DNA from: Gammaproteobacteria bacterium
GTDB taxonomy: Bacteria > Pseudomonadota > Gammaproteobacteria > JAJPIJ01
Assembly: GCA_022072255.1 (NCBI GenBank)
Contig: JAJVHZ010000014.1
Coordinates: 1-64,000, forward strand
Direction: 5' to 3'
DNA length: 64,000 nucleotides
Under the pieces are notes generated by a model that had not been told where the DNA came from, did not search any database, and was given only the letters and a program-made list of their open reading frames with translations. Position 1 is the first letter of the stretch, and each line of letters starts with the position of its first letter. The translations under genes were made by a program, and so were the position numbers. This document shows, one piece after another, positions 21,546-32,373 of the stretch.

Positions 21546-23381
21546 TTACCGACCCCAGTCCAGCGGCAACGTGGTCGTGGCCGGCGCCACCCGCCGGTTG
21601 GTTTCGTCCCAGCCGGTCGGTGTCGGTCCGGACTCGACCGTCTCGAATGCGCGGTACGCCAGCAGCGGCAGGTTGAGCGACGAGGGCTGATCCTTGCCGA
21701 AGCCGATCCGATAGACGCCGCCGGGCAGGGTCGCCTGCTGCGGCGCGGTCAGCCGGCAAGGTTCGGAGACAAATGAAGGCTCGCCTTCCAGCGGGCAGAC
21801 GCTGACCGGGCTTTGCGTGGTCAGCACGAGTCGCAGCCGGTGGTCGGGCGCCAGGCCCCATTGGCGCAACGCCAGGAACAGATCGAAGCGCTGCATGCGA
21901 TCGGGTTGCAGATACTCGTCGCGCAACAGCAGCGGCCATGGCCAGGTCGTCGTGCCGGCGTCGTCGTGCCATGAGCGCTCGGGGTCGAGCCGGCTCTGGC
22001 TGCCGAGCAGCGCGCCGATGCTGATTCGCTGTGCATCGCCGTTCGGCGCGACATCGTAGAGATTGGCGATGAGTTCGAGGTTGGTGTTGCTGGAGGCGGC
22101 GTAGATCGTCGCGCTGATCGGGCCCGCGATCGTTGCTCCGTCAACGAAAGGCTCCGACGTGAACGCCACGTTGCCGTCGCGGGCGTCCGGGCTGCCCCAG
22201 CGCAGTTGCGCGCTGCCATCGCTTGCAGGGATGGCCTCGGCCAGCGTGCCACCCGGCCCGAACTGCAGGCGCGTCGACGTGCGCGCCACCGGATAGCCGG
22301 CGAGATTGATCCAGCGCCCGGTGCCCTTCTCGTACACGTGCATCGGGGTGGCGGTGCGCGCGATGCCGGTGTCGATTCCCTTCAGCCAGGTCTCGAACCA
22401 TTGCAGGTAGACGCCGACGTCCAGGCCCTGCGCATGCGACCAGTCGCCGACGATGATCTGCCAGCGCGGGTCGGTCCGCGCAGTGTCCATGGGCGCGTCC
22501 ACCGGGCGCCCGGCGGCGGCGTTCTGCAGCGCGATATAGGCGTGGATGCCGCCGATCTCGTTGATGTCGGACCAGCCCGTCCACAGCAGCACGGGGATGC
22601 CATTGGCGACGATGTCGGCCGCGCGCGAGAGCGGCAGGCGATCCTGCCAGTAGCCGTCGTAGGCCTCCGGGCCGCCGGCCATCACGCCCTCGAGGAAATC
22701 GGCGAAGTAGCCGGTGACCGAGGGCTGCTCGCCCATCATCGCGCCGGCGCGCGGTGCATAGGCGCTGAGCGCAGCGTTGGGCAGGCCATTGCTGGTCCAG
22801 ACCTGCCGATGCTGCATGTCCAGGCCGATGCACGAGGAGACGACCACCTTCAACGGCGAACCCGGGCGCACCGCCGCCGCAGTGGCCAGTCCGGTCGCGG
22901 CCGGGTAGGAACAGCCGGCCATCGCCACGCGCCCATCCGCTCCTTCCAGGGCTGCGGCCCAATCCACCACCGCGGCACCATCGCGGCCATCCTGCGAGGT
23001 GAACTGCTGCATCTGTCCGCTCGATCCGCCGGCGCCGCGCGGGCGCACCACGGCGTAGATGTAGCCGCGCTCGACGAAGTAGGGAATGACGCCGACGGGC
23101 TGGCCCAGTCGCAGATAGGGCGAGAACTCGACGATGACGGGGAACGGTCCCGCCGCGCGTGCGCCGCTGCGGAAGTCGACCGGATAGGCCACCATTGCGG
23201 CCAGCCGCGTGCCGTCTTGCAGCGTGATGTTCGTGTCATTCGTCGCGCCGGCCGCGAAGCGGGCCGGTGGCGGCTGCCAGCGACCACCCGGGTATGCCGT
23301 GGTGGTGGCGGTGGGCAGGGTCTGGGCCTGGCTCAGTAACGGGACGGCCAGCAGGGCCAGCGCTGCGATCAGGATTTTCAT
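21546..23381 (-). CDS. CocE/NonD family hydrolase with signal peptide
   Basis: Sec-type leader; GRVAMAGCSYPAATGLATAA nucleophile elbow; S15/X-Pro C-terminal region. Confidence 0.88.
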   Translation of the reverse strand: MKILIAALALLAVPLLSQAQTLPTATTTAYPGGRWQPPPARFAAGATNDTNITLQDGTRLAAMVAYPVDFRSGARAAGPFPVIVEFSPYLRLGQPVGVIPYFVERGYIYAVVRPRGAGGSSGQMQQFTSQDGRDGAAVVDWAAALEGADGRVAMAGCSYPAATGLATAAAVRPGSPLKVVVSSCIGLDMQHRQVWTSNGLPNAALSAYAPRAGAMMGEQPSVTGYFADFLEGVMAGGPEAYDGYWQDRLPLSRAADIVANGIPVLLWTGWSDINEIGGIHAYIALQNAAAGRPVDAPMDTARTDPRWQIIVGDWSHAQGLDVGVYLQWFETWLKGIDTGIARTATPMHVYEKGTGRWINLAGYPVARTSTRLQFGPGGTLAEAIPASDGSAQLRWGSPDARDGNVAFTSEPFVDGATIAGPISATIYAASSNTNLELIANLYDVAPNGDAQRISIGALLGSQSRLDPERSWHDDAGTTTWPWPLLLRDEYLQPDRMQRFDLFLALRQWGLAPDHRLRLVLTTQSPVSVCPLEGEPSFVSEPCRLTAPQQATLPGGVYRIGFGKDQPSSLNLPLLAYRAFETVESGPTPTGWDETNRRVAPATTTLPLDWGR

Positions 23382-23513
23382 GCGCCCTCCGGTAAAACCG
23401 ACGCGATGCCGACATCCTGCGCCTGTCCCGTACGCTGGAGAAAGCGGGTCATGCTCAACGCACTGCTGAATAGAGTTCAGCAATGATCGCTTTGAATCGC
23501 CTGCGGCGTGCTT

Positions 23514-24275
23514 CTACTGGACGGTGATGCCACCATCCACGACCAGAGGGTGTCCGACCACGAACCTCGACGCATCACTGGACAACCACAGCACCGCCTG
23601 CGCGATCTCGTCGGCACGTCCCAGGCGCTTGATCGGCACCTGCTCGATCAGCGCGTTCAACACACTCGCCTCGCCGGTCATCATCGAGGACACCATCGGC
23701 GTATCGATCACGCCGGGACATACGGCATTGATGCGGATGCCCTTCGACGCGTATTCGAGCGCCGCGCTCTTGGTCATGCCAAGGACGCCATGCTTGGTCG
23801 AACAGTAGCTCGTGCGGCCGGCGACGCCATCGATGGCGCCGATCGAGGCGCAGTTGACGATGGCGCCGCCACTGCCCTGCTTGAGCATCTGTTGCACCTG
23901 GTACTTCATGCACAGCCAAACGCCCTTCAGGTTGATGCCATGCACGCGGTCGAAGTCCTCGGTGCTGGCTTTGGCGATGAAGGCGAAGGGCGGCTGCCAG
24001 CCGGCGTTGTTGTAGGCGGCGTCGATGCGGCCGAATGCCTTGACCGTGTTTTCCACCAAGGCTTTCACTGCTTCTTCGTCGGCCACGTCGCATTGCAGCG
24101 CCAGCGTATTGCCGCGCGCGGCCAGGCGGTCGGCCTGTTCCTTGACCTTCTCAAAGTGGTTCCCCGACAGCACGACGGACGCGCCTGCCTCCAGGAACAG
24201 CTCCGCCGATGCCAGGCCCATGCCGGAGCCTGCGCCGGTGATCAGAGCCACTTTGCCTGACAGATCGATCTTCAC
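23514..24275 (-). CDS. SDR family oxidoreductase
   Basis: TGAGSGMGLA, NNAGW, YCSTKHG; paralog of 19124-19885. Confidence 0.9.
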   Translation of the reverse strand: MKIDLSGKVALITGAGSGMGLASAELFLEAGASVVLSGNHFEKVKEQADRLAARGNTLALQCDVADEEAVKALVENTVKAFGRIDAAYNNAGWQPPFAFIAKASTEDFDRVHGINLKGVWLCMKYQVQQMLKQGSGGAIVNCASIGAIDGVAGRTSYCSTKHGVLGMTKSAALEYASKGIRINAVCPGVIDTPMVSSMMTGEASVLNALIEQVPIKRLGRADEIAQAVLWLSSDASRFVVGHPLVVDGGITVQ

Positions 24276-24295
24276 TTCCCGTCTCCTGCGATGTT

Positions 24296-25042
24296 TCAGT
24301 AGCCCACGGTGCTTCCGCCATCCACGACGAACTCCCCGCCCGTGCAGTAGGCCGAGTCGTCGCAGGCGAGAAACAGAACCATGTTGGTCAGGTCATCCAC
24401 CGTCGCCATCCTCTGCAAGGGCGTCTGGCTGATGATCTGGGCCATCAGATCCTTGTATTCCTCAAGCTGGGTCATGTCCGTGGCCACGAGCCCGGGATGG
24501 ACGGAGTTCACCCGGATGGATGGAGCGAACTCTTTCGCTGCAACCTGGGTCATGGCGCGCATGGCGTACTTGCTGCTCGAATAGGCGACATCGCCCGGAT
24601 TGCCCCTCAGTCCGGCAATGGAGGAGATGTTGACGACCGAGGCATTGCCGCTCTTCTTCAGCAGTGGCAGTGCGTATGTCAGCCCGAGGAACACGGAGTA
24701 CTGATTGATGGTGATGACTTTCCGGTAGGTGTCGAACGTCATCGTTCCGATGGGCTGGTTGATGGCGATCCCGGCATTGTTGACCAGGACATCAAGCCGT
24801 CCCTCCGCGTTCTCGATCGCCTTGATGACCTGCTTCCAGTCGTCTTCGCTGGACACATCCTGCTTGAGGAAGACGGCGTTCTTTCCCAACGCGGCCGCCA
24901 GTTTCCCGCCCTTTTCGGTCAGCACGTCGGAAAAGTAGACTTTCGCGCCTTCTTCCACGAAGCGATGGACATGGCTGGCGCCCATGCCTTTCGCCGCCCC
25001 CGTCACCAGGGCGATTCTGTTTTCAAGTTTCAGTTGCGTCAT
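24296..25042 (-). CDS. SDR family oxidoreductase
   Basis: TGAAKGMGASH, NNAGI, YSSSKYA. Confidence 0.9.
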   Translation of the reverse strand: MTQLKLENRIALVTGAAKGMGASHVHRFVEEGAKVYFSDVLTEKGGKLAAALGKNAVFLKQDVSSEDDWKQVIKAIENAEGRLDVLVNNAGIAINQPIGTMTFDTYRKVITINQYSVFLGLTYALPLLKKSGNASVVNISSIAGLRGNPGDVAYSSSKYAMRAMTQVAAKEFAPSIRVNSVHPGLVATDMTQLEEYKDLMAQIISQTPLQRMATVDDLTNMVLFLACDDSAYCTGGEFVVDGGSTVGY

Positions 25043-25175
25043 CGGCTTGCTCCGGGTCATGCGCGGCTGGTGCAATTCGGTTTGGGGGAAGCCCGGGCTC
25101 ATGTGAACCGCGATGCCCACGCTGAACCGCTTCGGCGACCAAACGTGAGTCGATCATTCATGTGGCTCCCCTGTT

Positions 25176-25816
25176 TCAAAGAGTCCTCGCGCAGAACGCC
25201 GTCAGCTTTGTCATGGCGGCATCCACGTACTTCGGAACCCAGTAGGATTCGATGTGCGTCGCGCCGTCGATCCTGAACAGTTCTTTGTCCTTGGCGCCCG
25301 TGGCCTTGGCAAAGGCTTCCTCGGTCATGTACAGCCTGTCGGCCTTGCTGCCGGCGATCATCAGCAGCGGCTGCTCGATCAGCTCGATCTCGTCGGTGGC
25401 GTCCCAACGCGTCAAATCCAGCAGGCTGCTCGTAGTGTACTTGAAGGTCGAACCGGGGTGCGCATGCGTGCGCCAGTAGTATTCGTAGCCCTGCCGGTAC
25501 ATCTCGAAAGGCAGTGCGGCGATCTGTTCGTCGGTCATGTCGGCGTCGCCGGAATGGAGGATCTTCCCACCCGCCTTTTCCCCGGCACGCGCGTCCGAGG
25601 CTTCCTTCAAGTGCTGCTGGATCGTGTTCAACTGCGAATCCTCGAAGCCGTTGCGACGAAGCTGCCTTGGGCCTGAATCAGCAACGGGCCCGGGGCGTTA
25701 CTGACGCTGCCGGGACTGGTTGCACAGCCGGTCATCAAGGTCGTCATGACAATGGCGGAGGTCAACAGGAGTCGAGTGGCCTGCCGCCGCGCGTGGTTCC
25801 CGGGACGTGACTTCAT
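25176..25816 (-). pseudogene. Alpha/beta hydrolase-like gene: lipoprotein leader out of frame with the C-terminal half
   Basis: Leader ORF 25628-25816 (LLLTSAIVMTTLMTGC) and C-terminal ORF 25176-25631 (PLLMIAGSKADRLYM...GATHIESYW) are in different frames; the N-terminal catalytic half is absent. Confidence 0.7.
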
Positions 25817-27762
25817 CGCTGCGGTGCAGCGCCGCTGCCCCAGTCCAGCGGCAGGGCGAACGGCTCGGCCTGCGGCCCGCCGACGCTCCGCTGGCCTTCG
25901 TTCCAGGCGTGGGAAAGGATCGCGGCAGGCACGGCCAGGAAGTGCCGGTAGGGCAGCATCGGCAGGTTCAGCGTGGACGGCATCGCCCCGCCCAATGCGA
26001 TGGCATAGACCCCGCCAGGCACGGTCTGCTCCTGCGGCTGGGTCAACCGACAGGGGTCGGAATCGTTGACCGGCGGCAGGCCCATGGCGGGACAGCGATC
26101 AGCCGGCGTCTGGGTGGTGAGTTCCAGTCGGAGACGGTGGCCGGGGCGAACGCCCCACTGCCGCGGCGCCAGCGCCAGGTCGAAACGGTAGTCCCGGTTG
26201 GGCGTCAGATATTCGTCGCGCGCCAGCAATGGCCACGGCCAGGTGAGGGTGCCGTCGGCGTCGCGCCAGGACTTCGCCTCGTCCAGCCGGTGCTGGCTGC
26301 CCAGCAGCGCGCCGCGGCTGATCAGAACGGCGCTTCCGTCCGGAGCCACGTCGTAGAGCCGGCCGATGAACACCAAGTTGGTGTTGCTGGAGGAGGCATT
26401 CAGCGTGACGCTCATGGGGCCGGCGATCGTCGCGCCCTGCTCCAGCGGCGCGCTGGTATAGGTCAGCTTGGCGCCGGGCGTATCGGGCTCGCCGTAGCGC
26501 AGCTCGTCGCGGCCTGCGGACGCGTCGCCGGAAGGCGGCCGCAGCTGGCCTTCACTCCCCAGGGCCCAGCGCGTGCTCTGCGCGACGGGCGGGTAGCCGG
26601 CCAGGTTGATCCAGCGCTCGCTGCCCGGCTCGAACACATGCATCGGCGTGGCGGTGTCCTGGATGCCGGTGTCCTCGCCCTTGATCCAGGTGTCCAGCCA
26701 CTGCAGGAACACCCCCATGTCCAGGCCTTGCCCGTGTTCCCAGCCACCCATGATCAACTGATAGCGCGGGGTGACGGCCTGGCCGGGCTCCATCGGCATC
26801 TCCAGCGGTCGCTGTGCATGGGCGTTCTGCAAGGCCACGTAGGCGCGCACCGTGCCGGTTTCCAGCACGTCGCCCCAGCCGGCCCACAGCAGCATCGGCA
26901 CGCCGTTGTCCACGATTCGGCGGGCCAGCGTTGCGCGCCCGCGCTCGCGCCAGTAGTCGGCGTCGTAGGCCATGTCGCCACCACTGAGCACCGACTCTGC
27001 GAAGCGCGTGAAGAAACGCTGGCCGGCGGCCGAGCTGCCGGTCAGCTGCGGCCCGAGTTCGGCGAACTGCCAGAAGCTCATGGTCGGCAGGCCGGCGTTC
27101 AACCACGACTGCCGGTTCATGTTCTCCATGCCCGAGCACGCCGCCACCGCCGCCTTCAGCGGCGAGCCGGGACCCACGGCGGCAACATCGGTCATGGCGA
27201 TGGCGCCGGGCCAGGAACAGCCGATCAGGCCCACCCTGCCGTCGGAGCCCTCCAGCCGATGGGCGACCCATTCGATGATGGCCTTGCCATCGAGTCCCTC
27301 ACGCGGCGAAAGAAACTGCACCTCGCCGCCCGACTTGCCCAGCCCGCGTGCGCGGACCTGCACGGAGATGTAGCCATGTTCGGCGAAGAAGGGATTGACC
27401 TTGACCGGCACGGCGAACTGCACATACGGCATGTGCTCGATCACCACTGGGAACGGCCCGCGGGCGCGACGCCCGCTGGCGAGGTCGGTGGGATAGGCGA
27501 TACTGGCGTTCAAGACCACGCCGTCGTCCATGGTGACCGGCACGTTCTCGACCACCTCGACGCCGAAGCGCGCAGGTCCGGGCGACCACTTGCCGCCCGG
27601 ATACAGGGTGCTGGTGCCCGCAACGGTTCCGGCTTCTGCATGAGATCGATTCATCTCCCGGGCCTCCGACCGAAGGGGTGCCGCAGACAGTGAACACACG
27701 GATGCCAGCGCTACCAGGACGTTCGTCGTGATCGCGCTTCGACGTGCAAACGTTGCGCTCAT
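25813..27762 (-). CDS. CocE/NonD family hydrolase
   Basis: GRVGLIGCSWPGAIAMTDVAA; paralogous to 21546-23381. Confidence 0.88.
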   Translation of the reverse strand: MSATFARRSAITTNVLVALASVCSLSAAPLRSEAREMNRSHAEAGTVAGTSTLYPGGKWSPGPARFGVEVVENVPVTMDDGVVLNASIAYPTDLASGRRARGPFPVVIEHMPYVQFAVPVKVNPFFAEHGYISVQVRARGLGKSGGEVQFLSPREGLDGKAIIEWVAHRLEGSDGRVGLIGCSWPGAIAMTDVAAVGPGSPLKAAVAACSGMENMNRQSWLNAGLPTMSFWQFAELGPQLTGSSAAGQRFFTRFAESVLSGGDMAYDADYWRERGRATLARRIVDNGVPMLLWAGWGDVLETGTVRAYVALQNAHAQRPLEMPMEPGQAVTPRYQLIMGGWEHGQGLDMGVFLQWLDTWIKGEDTGIQDTATPMHVFEPGSERWINLAGYPPVAQSTRWALGSEGQLRPPSGDASAGRDELRYGEPDTPGAKLTYTSAPLEQGATIAGPMSVTLNASSSNTNLVFIGRLYDVAPDGSAVLISRGALLGSQHRLDEAKSWRDADGTLTWPWPLLARDEYLTPNRDYRFDLALAPRQWGVRPGHRLRLELTTQTPADRCPAMGLPPVNDSDPCRLTQPQEQTVPGGVYAIALGGAMPSTLNLPMLPYRHFLAVPAAILSHAWNEGQRSVGGPQAEPFALPLDWGSGAAPQR

Positions 27763-27791
27763 GGTGCTTCCTCCCAGGTCTCTACCGGCGA

Positions 27792-27938
27792 TCAGCTCAC
27801 GCGCAGCAGGGTCTTGATGGCACGGCGTTCGTCGTAAGCGGAGAACGCCTCGCCGATCTGCTTGCGCGTCCACCGACTTGGTGTCGGCGAGGTTAGCGCC
27901 AGCGCTGCGAACAGGGTGTTCATGTTTGCGGTCTTCAT
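27792..27938 (-). pseudogene. 48-aa composite ORF: signal-like leader fused to a Zn-ADH C-terminal tail
   Basis: MKTANMNTLFAALALTSPTPSRWTRKQIGEAFSAYDERRAIKTLLRVS; the tail parallels AEGYKAMDERRAIKTMLRVDE of the ADH at 15578. Confidence 0.7.
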
Positions 27939-29083
27939 TCGTTTTCCTGCGCCTTGCTGGCGGGGCGATTGCCGACGACGGGAAGCGCCGCAAGCGCGGT
28001 GCGGAACTCGGCCAGCTCGCCTGCCGTGAAGCGGACGTCCAGCGCGCCCATGTTCTCGCGCAGGTGCGGCCATTTCGTGGTCCCGGGAATCGGCACGATG
28101 AAGTCGCGCTGGGCCAGCAGCCACGCCAGCGCAATCTGCACCGGCGTCGCGTCCTTGCGCTGCGCCCAGTCGCGGGCCAGCGCGACGATCTTCATGTTCG
28201 TCTCCAGCGCCTCGGGCGCAAGGAACGGCACACTGGCGCGGCGATCCTGGGCGGCGAAGCGGCTGTAACCGTTGAAGCCGTCCGCCAGCAGCCCGCGCAT
28301 CGTCGGCCCCCAGGGCACGAAACCGATGCCGAGTTCAGCGCAGGTGTCGAGCATGGCGACTTCAGGCAGGCGTTCGAGCAGCGAGTACTCGCTCTGCACG
28401 GCCGCGACCGGCGTCACCGCATGCGCACCGCGCAGGGTTTCGGGGTTCACTTCGGACACGCCGAAGGTGCGGACCTTGCCATCGGAAATCAGATCGCCCA
28501 CCGCACCGGCGATGTCGGCGATCGGCACGTTCGGGTCCATCCGGTGCAGGTACAGCAGGTCGATCCGGTCGGTGCGCAGCCGCGTCAGCATGCCTTCGAC
28601 GCGCGCCTTGATGTGGGCGGGCTGGCTGTTGCGGCCGGTGACGGACGAACCGTTGTAGTTGAAGCCGAACTTCGTCGCCAGGACCACCTCGTTGCGGATC
28701 GGCGTCAGCGCCTCGCCGACGATCTCTTCGCTGATGAAGGGACCGTAGACCTCGGCCGTATCGAAGAAGGTGACGCCCATCGCGTGCGCGTCGCGGATCA
28801 GGCGAACCATCGCGGCGCGTTCGGGCGCAGGATTGTAGAAACCCGGCGCCATCGCCATGCAGCCCAGTCCGATCGGCGAGACCTCGAGCGGGCCGAGCCG
28901 GCGCTGCGGCAGCCGTCCGCGGCCGGCGGCACTGGCCGGCGTGGCGGACTGTGACTGTGCGATGCCCGGCATGCCGGTCATCAGCGGCACGGCGGCCATC
29001 GCGCCGAGCGTTCCGGCCAGAAACCTGCGGCGATCGGGTGCTACGTGGTCCTGCGGCTCGCCATGCATGACAGTGGCTTTCAT
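27935..29083 (-). CDS. Aldo/keto reductase with Tat signal
   Basis: PDRRRFLAGTLGAMAAVPL; RRLGPLEVSPIGLGCMA; FDTAEVYGP. Confidence 0.9.
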   Translation of the reverse strand: MKATVMHGEPQDHVAPDRRRFLAGTLGAMAAVPLMTGMPGIAQSQSATPASAAGRGRLPQRRLGPLEVSPIGLGCMAMAPGFYNPAPERAAMVRLIRDAHAMGVTFFDTAEVYGPFISEEIVGEALTPIRNEVVLATKFGFNYNGSSVTGRNSQPAHIKARVEGMLTRLRTDRIDLLYLHRMDPNVPIADIAGAVGDLISDGKVRTFGVSEVNPETLRGAHAVTPVAAVQSEYSLLERLPEVAMLDTCAELGIGFVPWGPTMRGLLADGFNGYSRFAAQDRRASVPFLAPEALETNMKIVALARDWAQRKDATPVQIALAWLLAQRDFIVPIPGTTKWPHLRENMGALDVRFTAGELAEFRTALAALPVVGNRPASKAQENE

Positions 29084-29114
29084 GTGAATTCTCCTGCGTC
29101 GAATGGCTGGAATC

Positions 29115-30014
29115 TCATGCCGCGGGTATCGGGTAATCGAGAAACTGCGGTTGCGGCTGATCCGGATCGGGGCCTCCGCGTATCCCGGTGTCGAGCGCAT
29201 CGATCCGCGCGAGCTCGTCGGCGCCGAGCTCGAAGTCGAAGATGTCGAAGTTTTCGGCGATGCGCGCCGGTTTGGTGGACTTCGGAATCACCTGGCGCCC
29301 CTGCTGGACGTGCCAGCGCAACATCACCTGGGCGGGTGTCTTGCCGTGCGCAGCAGCGAGCTCGCGCAGCGTCGGGTCGGTCAGGGTGCTCTTGCCCGGG
29401 CCCTTGTAGCCGCCGTAGAAGGTGATGCCGCCAAGCGGCGACCACGCCTGCGTGAGGATGCCGGCGACGGTGTTGGCCGCCATGCTGGTGCGCTGGGTGA
29501 AGTAGGGATGGAGTTCGATCTGGTTCACGGCCGGGACGACTTCGACCTCGGGCAGAAAGCGAGCGAGGATCGCCGGCGTGAAATTGCTGACACCGATCGC
29601 ACGGACGCGACCCTCGGCGAGCAGTTTCTCCAGCGCCTGGTAGGCCGCGATGGTGAGCGCGAAGTCCTCGACCCTCGGCTGGTGCAGGAGCAGCAGGTCG
29701 ATGACATCGACGCCGAGCTTGCCGGCCGACTTGTCGAAGGCGCGCAGCGCCGCGTCGTAGCCGTAGTCGGTGACCCACACCTTCGTCTCGATGAAGACAT
29801 CGTCACGGGCCAGCCCGGAGCGGCGCAGGGCCTCACCGACCCCGCGCTCGTTGCCGTAGGCGGCAGCGGTATCAATGTGCCGATAGCCGATCCCGAGGGC
29901 CGCGAGCACGGCGGCAGTCGTCTCGTCCGGCGGCGTCTGGAAGACGCCGAATCCAATGACGGGAATATCCAGGCTGTTGTTGAGGGTGAAGCTGGGAATC
30001 GTCGTGCGGGTCAT
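29115..30014 (-). CDS. Aldo/keto reductase (2,5-diketogluconate reductase-like)
   Basis: IPVIGFGVFQTP; YRHIDTAAAYGNERGVGEAL. Confidence 0.92.
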   Translation of the reverse strand: MTRTTIPSFTLNNSLDIPVIGFGVFQTPPDETTAAVLAALGIGYRHIDTAAAYGNERGVGEALRRSGLARDDVFIETKVWVTDYGYDAALRAFDKSAGKLGVDVIDLLLLHQPRVEDFALTIAAYQALEKLLAEGRVRAIGVSNFTPAILARFLPEVEVVPAVNQIELHPYFTQRTSMAANTVAGILTQAWSPLGGITFYGGYKGPGKSTLTDPTLRELAAAHGKTPAQVMLRWHVQQGRQVIPKSTKPARIAENFDIFDFELGADELARIDALDTGIRGGPDPDQPQPQFLDYPIPAA

Positions 30015-30080
30015 GGTCTTTGCTCTCGGGTGGTTGCTTTGTGATCGTTTCGATGGTGGCGGTCTCGCGGGTCGATGTCG

Positions 30081-30866
30081 TCACGGCCTGGATGTTTGCG
30101 CCAGATGCTGATCCAGCGCTTCGCGGGCGCGCTTGGCCGCACCGCTGTCGCCGCTTTCGGCCAGCAACTCGATGAGCTGGCGCAATTGCGCAGCCGTCAG
30201 GCCCACTCGCAGGCTGGCCGCGATGTGCGAACGCAACTGCGGCTCCACACCCGGCGTGGCAGCCAGCGCGCCCACGGTCGCGAGCTCGCGGCTCTGCCAG
30301 TCCAGGTTGTCGCGCTCGAAGATGTCGCCGAACAAGTGCGCCTGCAGGTACTGGTTGATGATCGGCGCGAAGTCGAACAGCGGACCCTGGACTGGCGCGC
30401 CGGAGATCTTCGTCTGGTTGGCCGTGCCGGCAGCGATCAGCGCGTCGCCGGTCGGAATCGCCCGGCTGGGCTCGCGCCCCGGTGCATCCTGGATGCCGCG
30501 TGCCCTGCGTGCCTCGACCACTTTCATCAGTTCGCCGAGCGCGTTGAGGCTGCGCGGAAAGCCGGTGTAGGCGTAGAGCTGCACCAGGATCTCCCTGGCT
30601 TCGCTGACGGTGAGGCCGACATCGAGCCCGCGGTTCAAGGCGGCGTTGAGCCGCGGCATGTCGCTCACGGCCATGGCGGCCGCGATCAGGGGGATGGCCT
30701 GCTGTCGGGCCGACAGCGTGTCCGATGCGGGAGCAGTGGACGTCATGGCGGGTTCCCCGGACGGTTGCGCGGCAAAGGCCAGTGCGCTCGTCAGCAACAG
30801 GGCCATCGCCCCCACAGCAGCGAACGCGATCAGGCTGAAGCTAACGGGCGTTGTATTGCTCATCAC
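30081..30866 (-). CDS. Carboxymuconolactone decarboxylase family protein with signal peptide
   Basis: Sec-type leader; [28 protein letters not shown]. Confidence 0.85.
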   Translation of the reverse strand: MMSNTTPVSFSLIAFAAVGAMALLLTSALAFAAQPSGEPAMTSTAPASDTLSARQQAIPLIAAAMAVSDMPRLNAALNRGLDVGLTVSEAREILVQLYAYTGFPRSLNALGELMKVVEARRARGIQDAPGREPSRAIPTGDALIAAGTANQTKISGAPVQGPLFDFAPIINQYLQAHLFGDIFERDNLDWQSRELATVGALAATPGVEPQLRSHIAASLRVGLTAAQLRQLIELLAESGDSGAAKRAREALDQHLAQTSRP

Positions 30867-31320
30867 TGACCTTCTCCATCCAGGTCACGTTCCTGCCATC
30901 CACCGTGCCGGTGACGGCGAGGTGCGTCATGGCGGTCGTCGGTGCCGCACCGTGCCAGTGCTTGATGCCGGGCGGGCAGACGATCACGTCACCGGAACGG
31001 ATTTCCTGCACGGGCTTGCCCCATTCCTGCGTGAGGCCCACGCCGGACACCACGACCAGCCGCTGTCCGGCCGGGTGCGTGTGCCAGGCCGAGCGCGCGC
31101 CCGGCTCGAAGGTGACGTAGGCGGCAGAGGCATTGATGGTGTCGCTGGCGGAGAACAGCGGATCGACGCGCACGCGCCCGGTGAAGTACTCCGCAGGTCC
31201 GGTGGTCGCGGCCTGCGTGCCTGCGCGAGTGATCTGTTGTGCGGCGGCCGATCCTTCGGCACCGCCCGCCGAGCTGGCCGCTGCAGCGCACATCGCGACT
31301 CCCAATAGTGTCTTGTTCAT
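30841..31320 (-). CDS. Cupin domain protein with signal peptide
   Basis: [25 protein letters not shown]...[10 protein letters not shown]; paralog of 21061-21462. Confidence 0.88.
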   Translation of the reverse strand: MNKTLLGVAMCAAAASSAGGAEGSAAAQQITRAGTQAATTGPAEYFTGRVRVDPLFSASDTINASAAYVTFEPGARSAWHTHPAGQRLVVVSGVGLTQEWGKPVQEIRSGDVIVCPPGIKHWHGAAPTTAMTHLAVTGTVDGRNVTWMEKVSDEQYNAR

Positions 31321-31348
31321 GGTGATGTTCCTCGTCTTGTTCACTTGC

Positions 31349-32065
31349 TCAGTCTTCTTCCGTGAGCCCGAGGCGGCGACGCAGCTCCGTCGCATTGGTG
31401 TGCAGACGGAAGCCCGGGCCGCCGCGCTGGAACCGCCTGGCTTCCGCCAGGGGGCCCACGATCACCGGCTCGCTGCCGACATCGCGCACCAGCTGCGCGG
31501 CCACGCGCAGGGCGTCCTCGTCGTCACTGGCCAGCGGCACGGCGAGCTTGTCGGTGCTGCGCCCGGCCGACGCCTCGATCTGGGTGGCGTCGACCGAGCT
31601 GAACACCCGCACCAGCCGCGTACCCGGCAACAGCCGTGCGGACATCACTCCGACACCGGTCGATTCCGCTTCCCGCCCCAGCGCGCTGCCCGCCGACGGA
31701 TTGCAGGCATCGAGCACGATCTTGCCGCGGATCTCGTCCGCAAGATCCCGCCCCAGTTCCGGCAGTGCGTCGTAGGGCGTGGCGAACAGCAGCACCGAAC
31801 CGAAGCCGGCGGCTTGTTGCGGCGTCCCGGCCGTTGCCCGCGCGCCGAGCCCGGCGATGTCCGCGCGCACGCGATCCAGGTTGCGCGATGCGAACATGAC
31901 CTCGTGGCCGGCGCGCACCCAGAGCCGGCCGACGGTGCCACCCAGCCAGCCGGCGCCGCTCACGCCGAAGCGCAGGGGTTGCGGGGCTGCAAGGCCAGCG
32001 CGGGGCGCCAGTGCCGACATGACGGCGAAAGCGGCCATGCTCTTCAACGCGGTACGACGGTTCAT
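31349..32065 (-). CDS. NAD(P)-binding protein (NADPH:F420 reductase-like) with Tat-like leader
   Basis: [55 protein letters not shown]. Confidence 0.8.
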   Translation of the reverse strand: MNRRTALKSMAAFAVMSALAPRAGLAAPQPLRFGVSGAGWLGGTVGRLWVRAGHEVMFASRNLDRVRADIAGLGARATAGTPQQAAGFGSVLLFATPYDALPELGRDLADEIRGKIVLDACNPSAGSALGREAESTGVGVMSARLLPGTRLVRVFSSVDATQIEASAGRSTDKLAVPLASDDEDALRVAAQLVRDVGSEPVIVGPLAEARRFQRGGPGFRLHTNATELRRRLGLTEED

Positions 32066-32373
32066 GGTGGCGGATCTCCAGAGCCTGGACGGGCCTGATA
32101 GCCCGGGGGTCGAATGCGTCGCGTTCCTGTCATCCCTGCGGGGGCCAAGGGCGGCCGGATCACGGCGCTCGTTAAATCTACTCGCGCCATCCGGTGACAA
32201 CTAGACCGGAAAATCCGCAGAGTCTCATGAGCAGAACTCATCAATTCAGCGACAGGTCGCCAGCGCACCGGGCGCGCTTCGGAGCGCGCGGTCGACGCTA
32301 ACGGACAGTCGGCGGTGGCCGAGGTTGCGCGCCTGATTTACATTCGGCCGATGGACAAGCGGACCTGACGACG

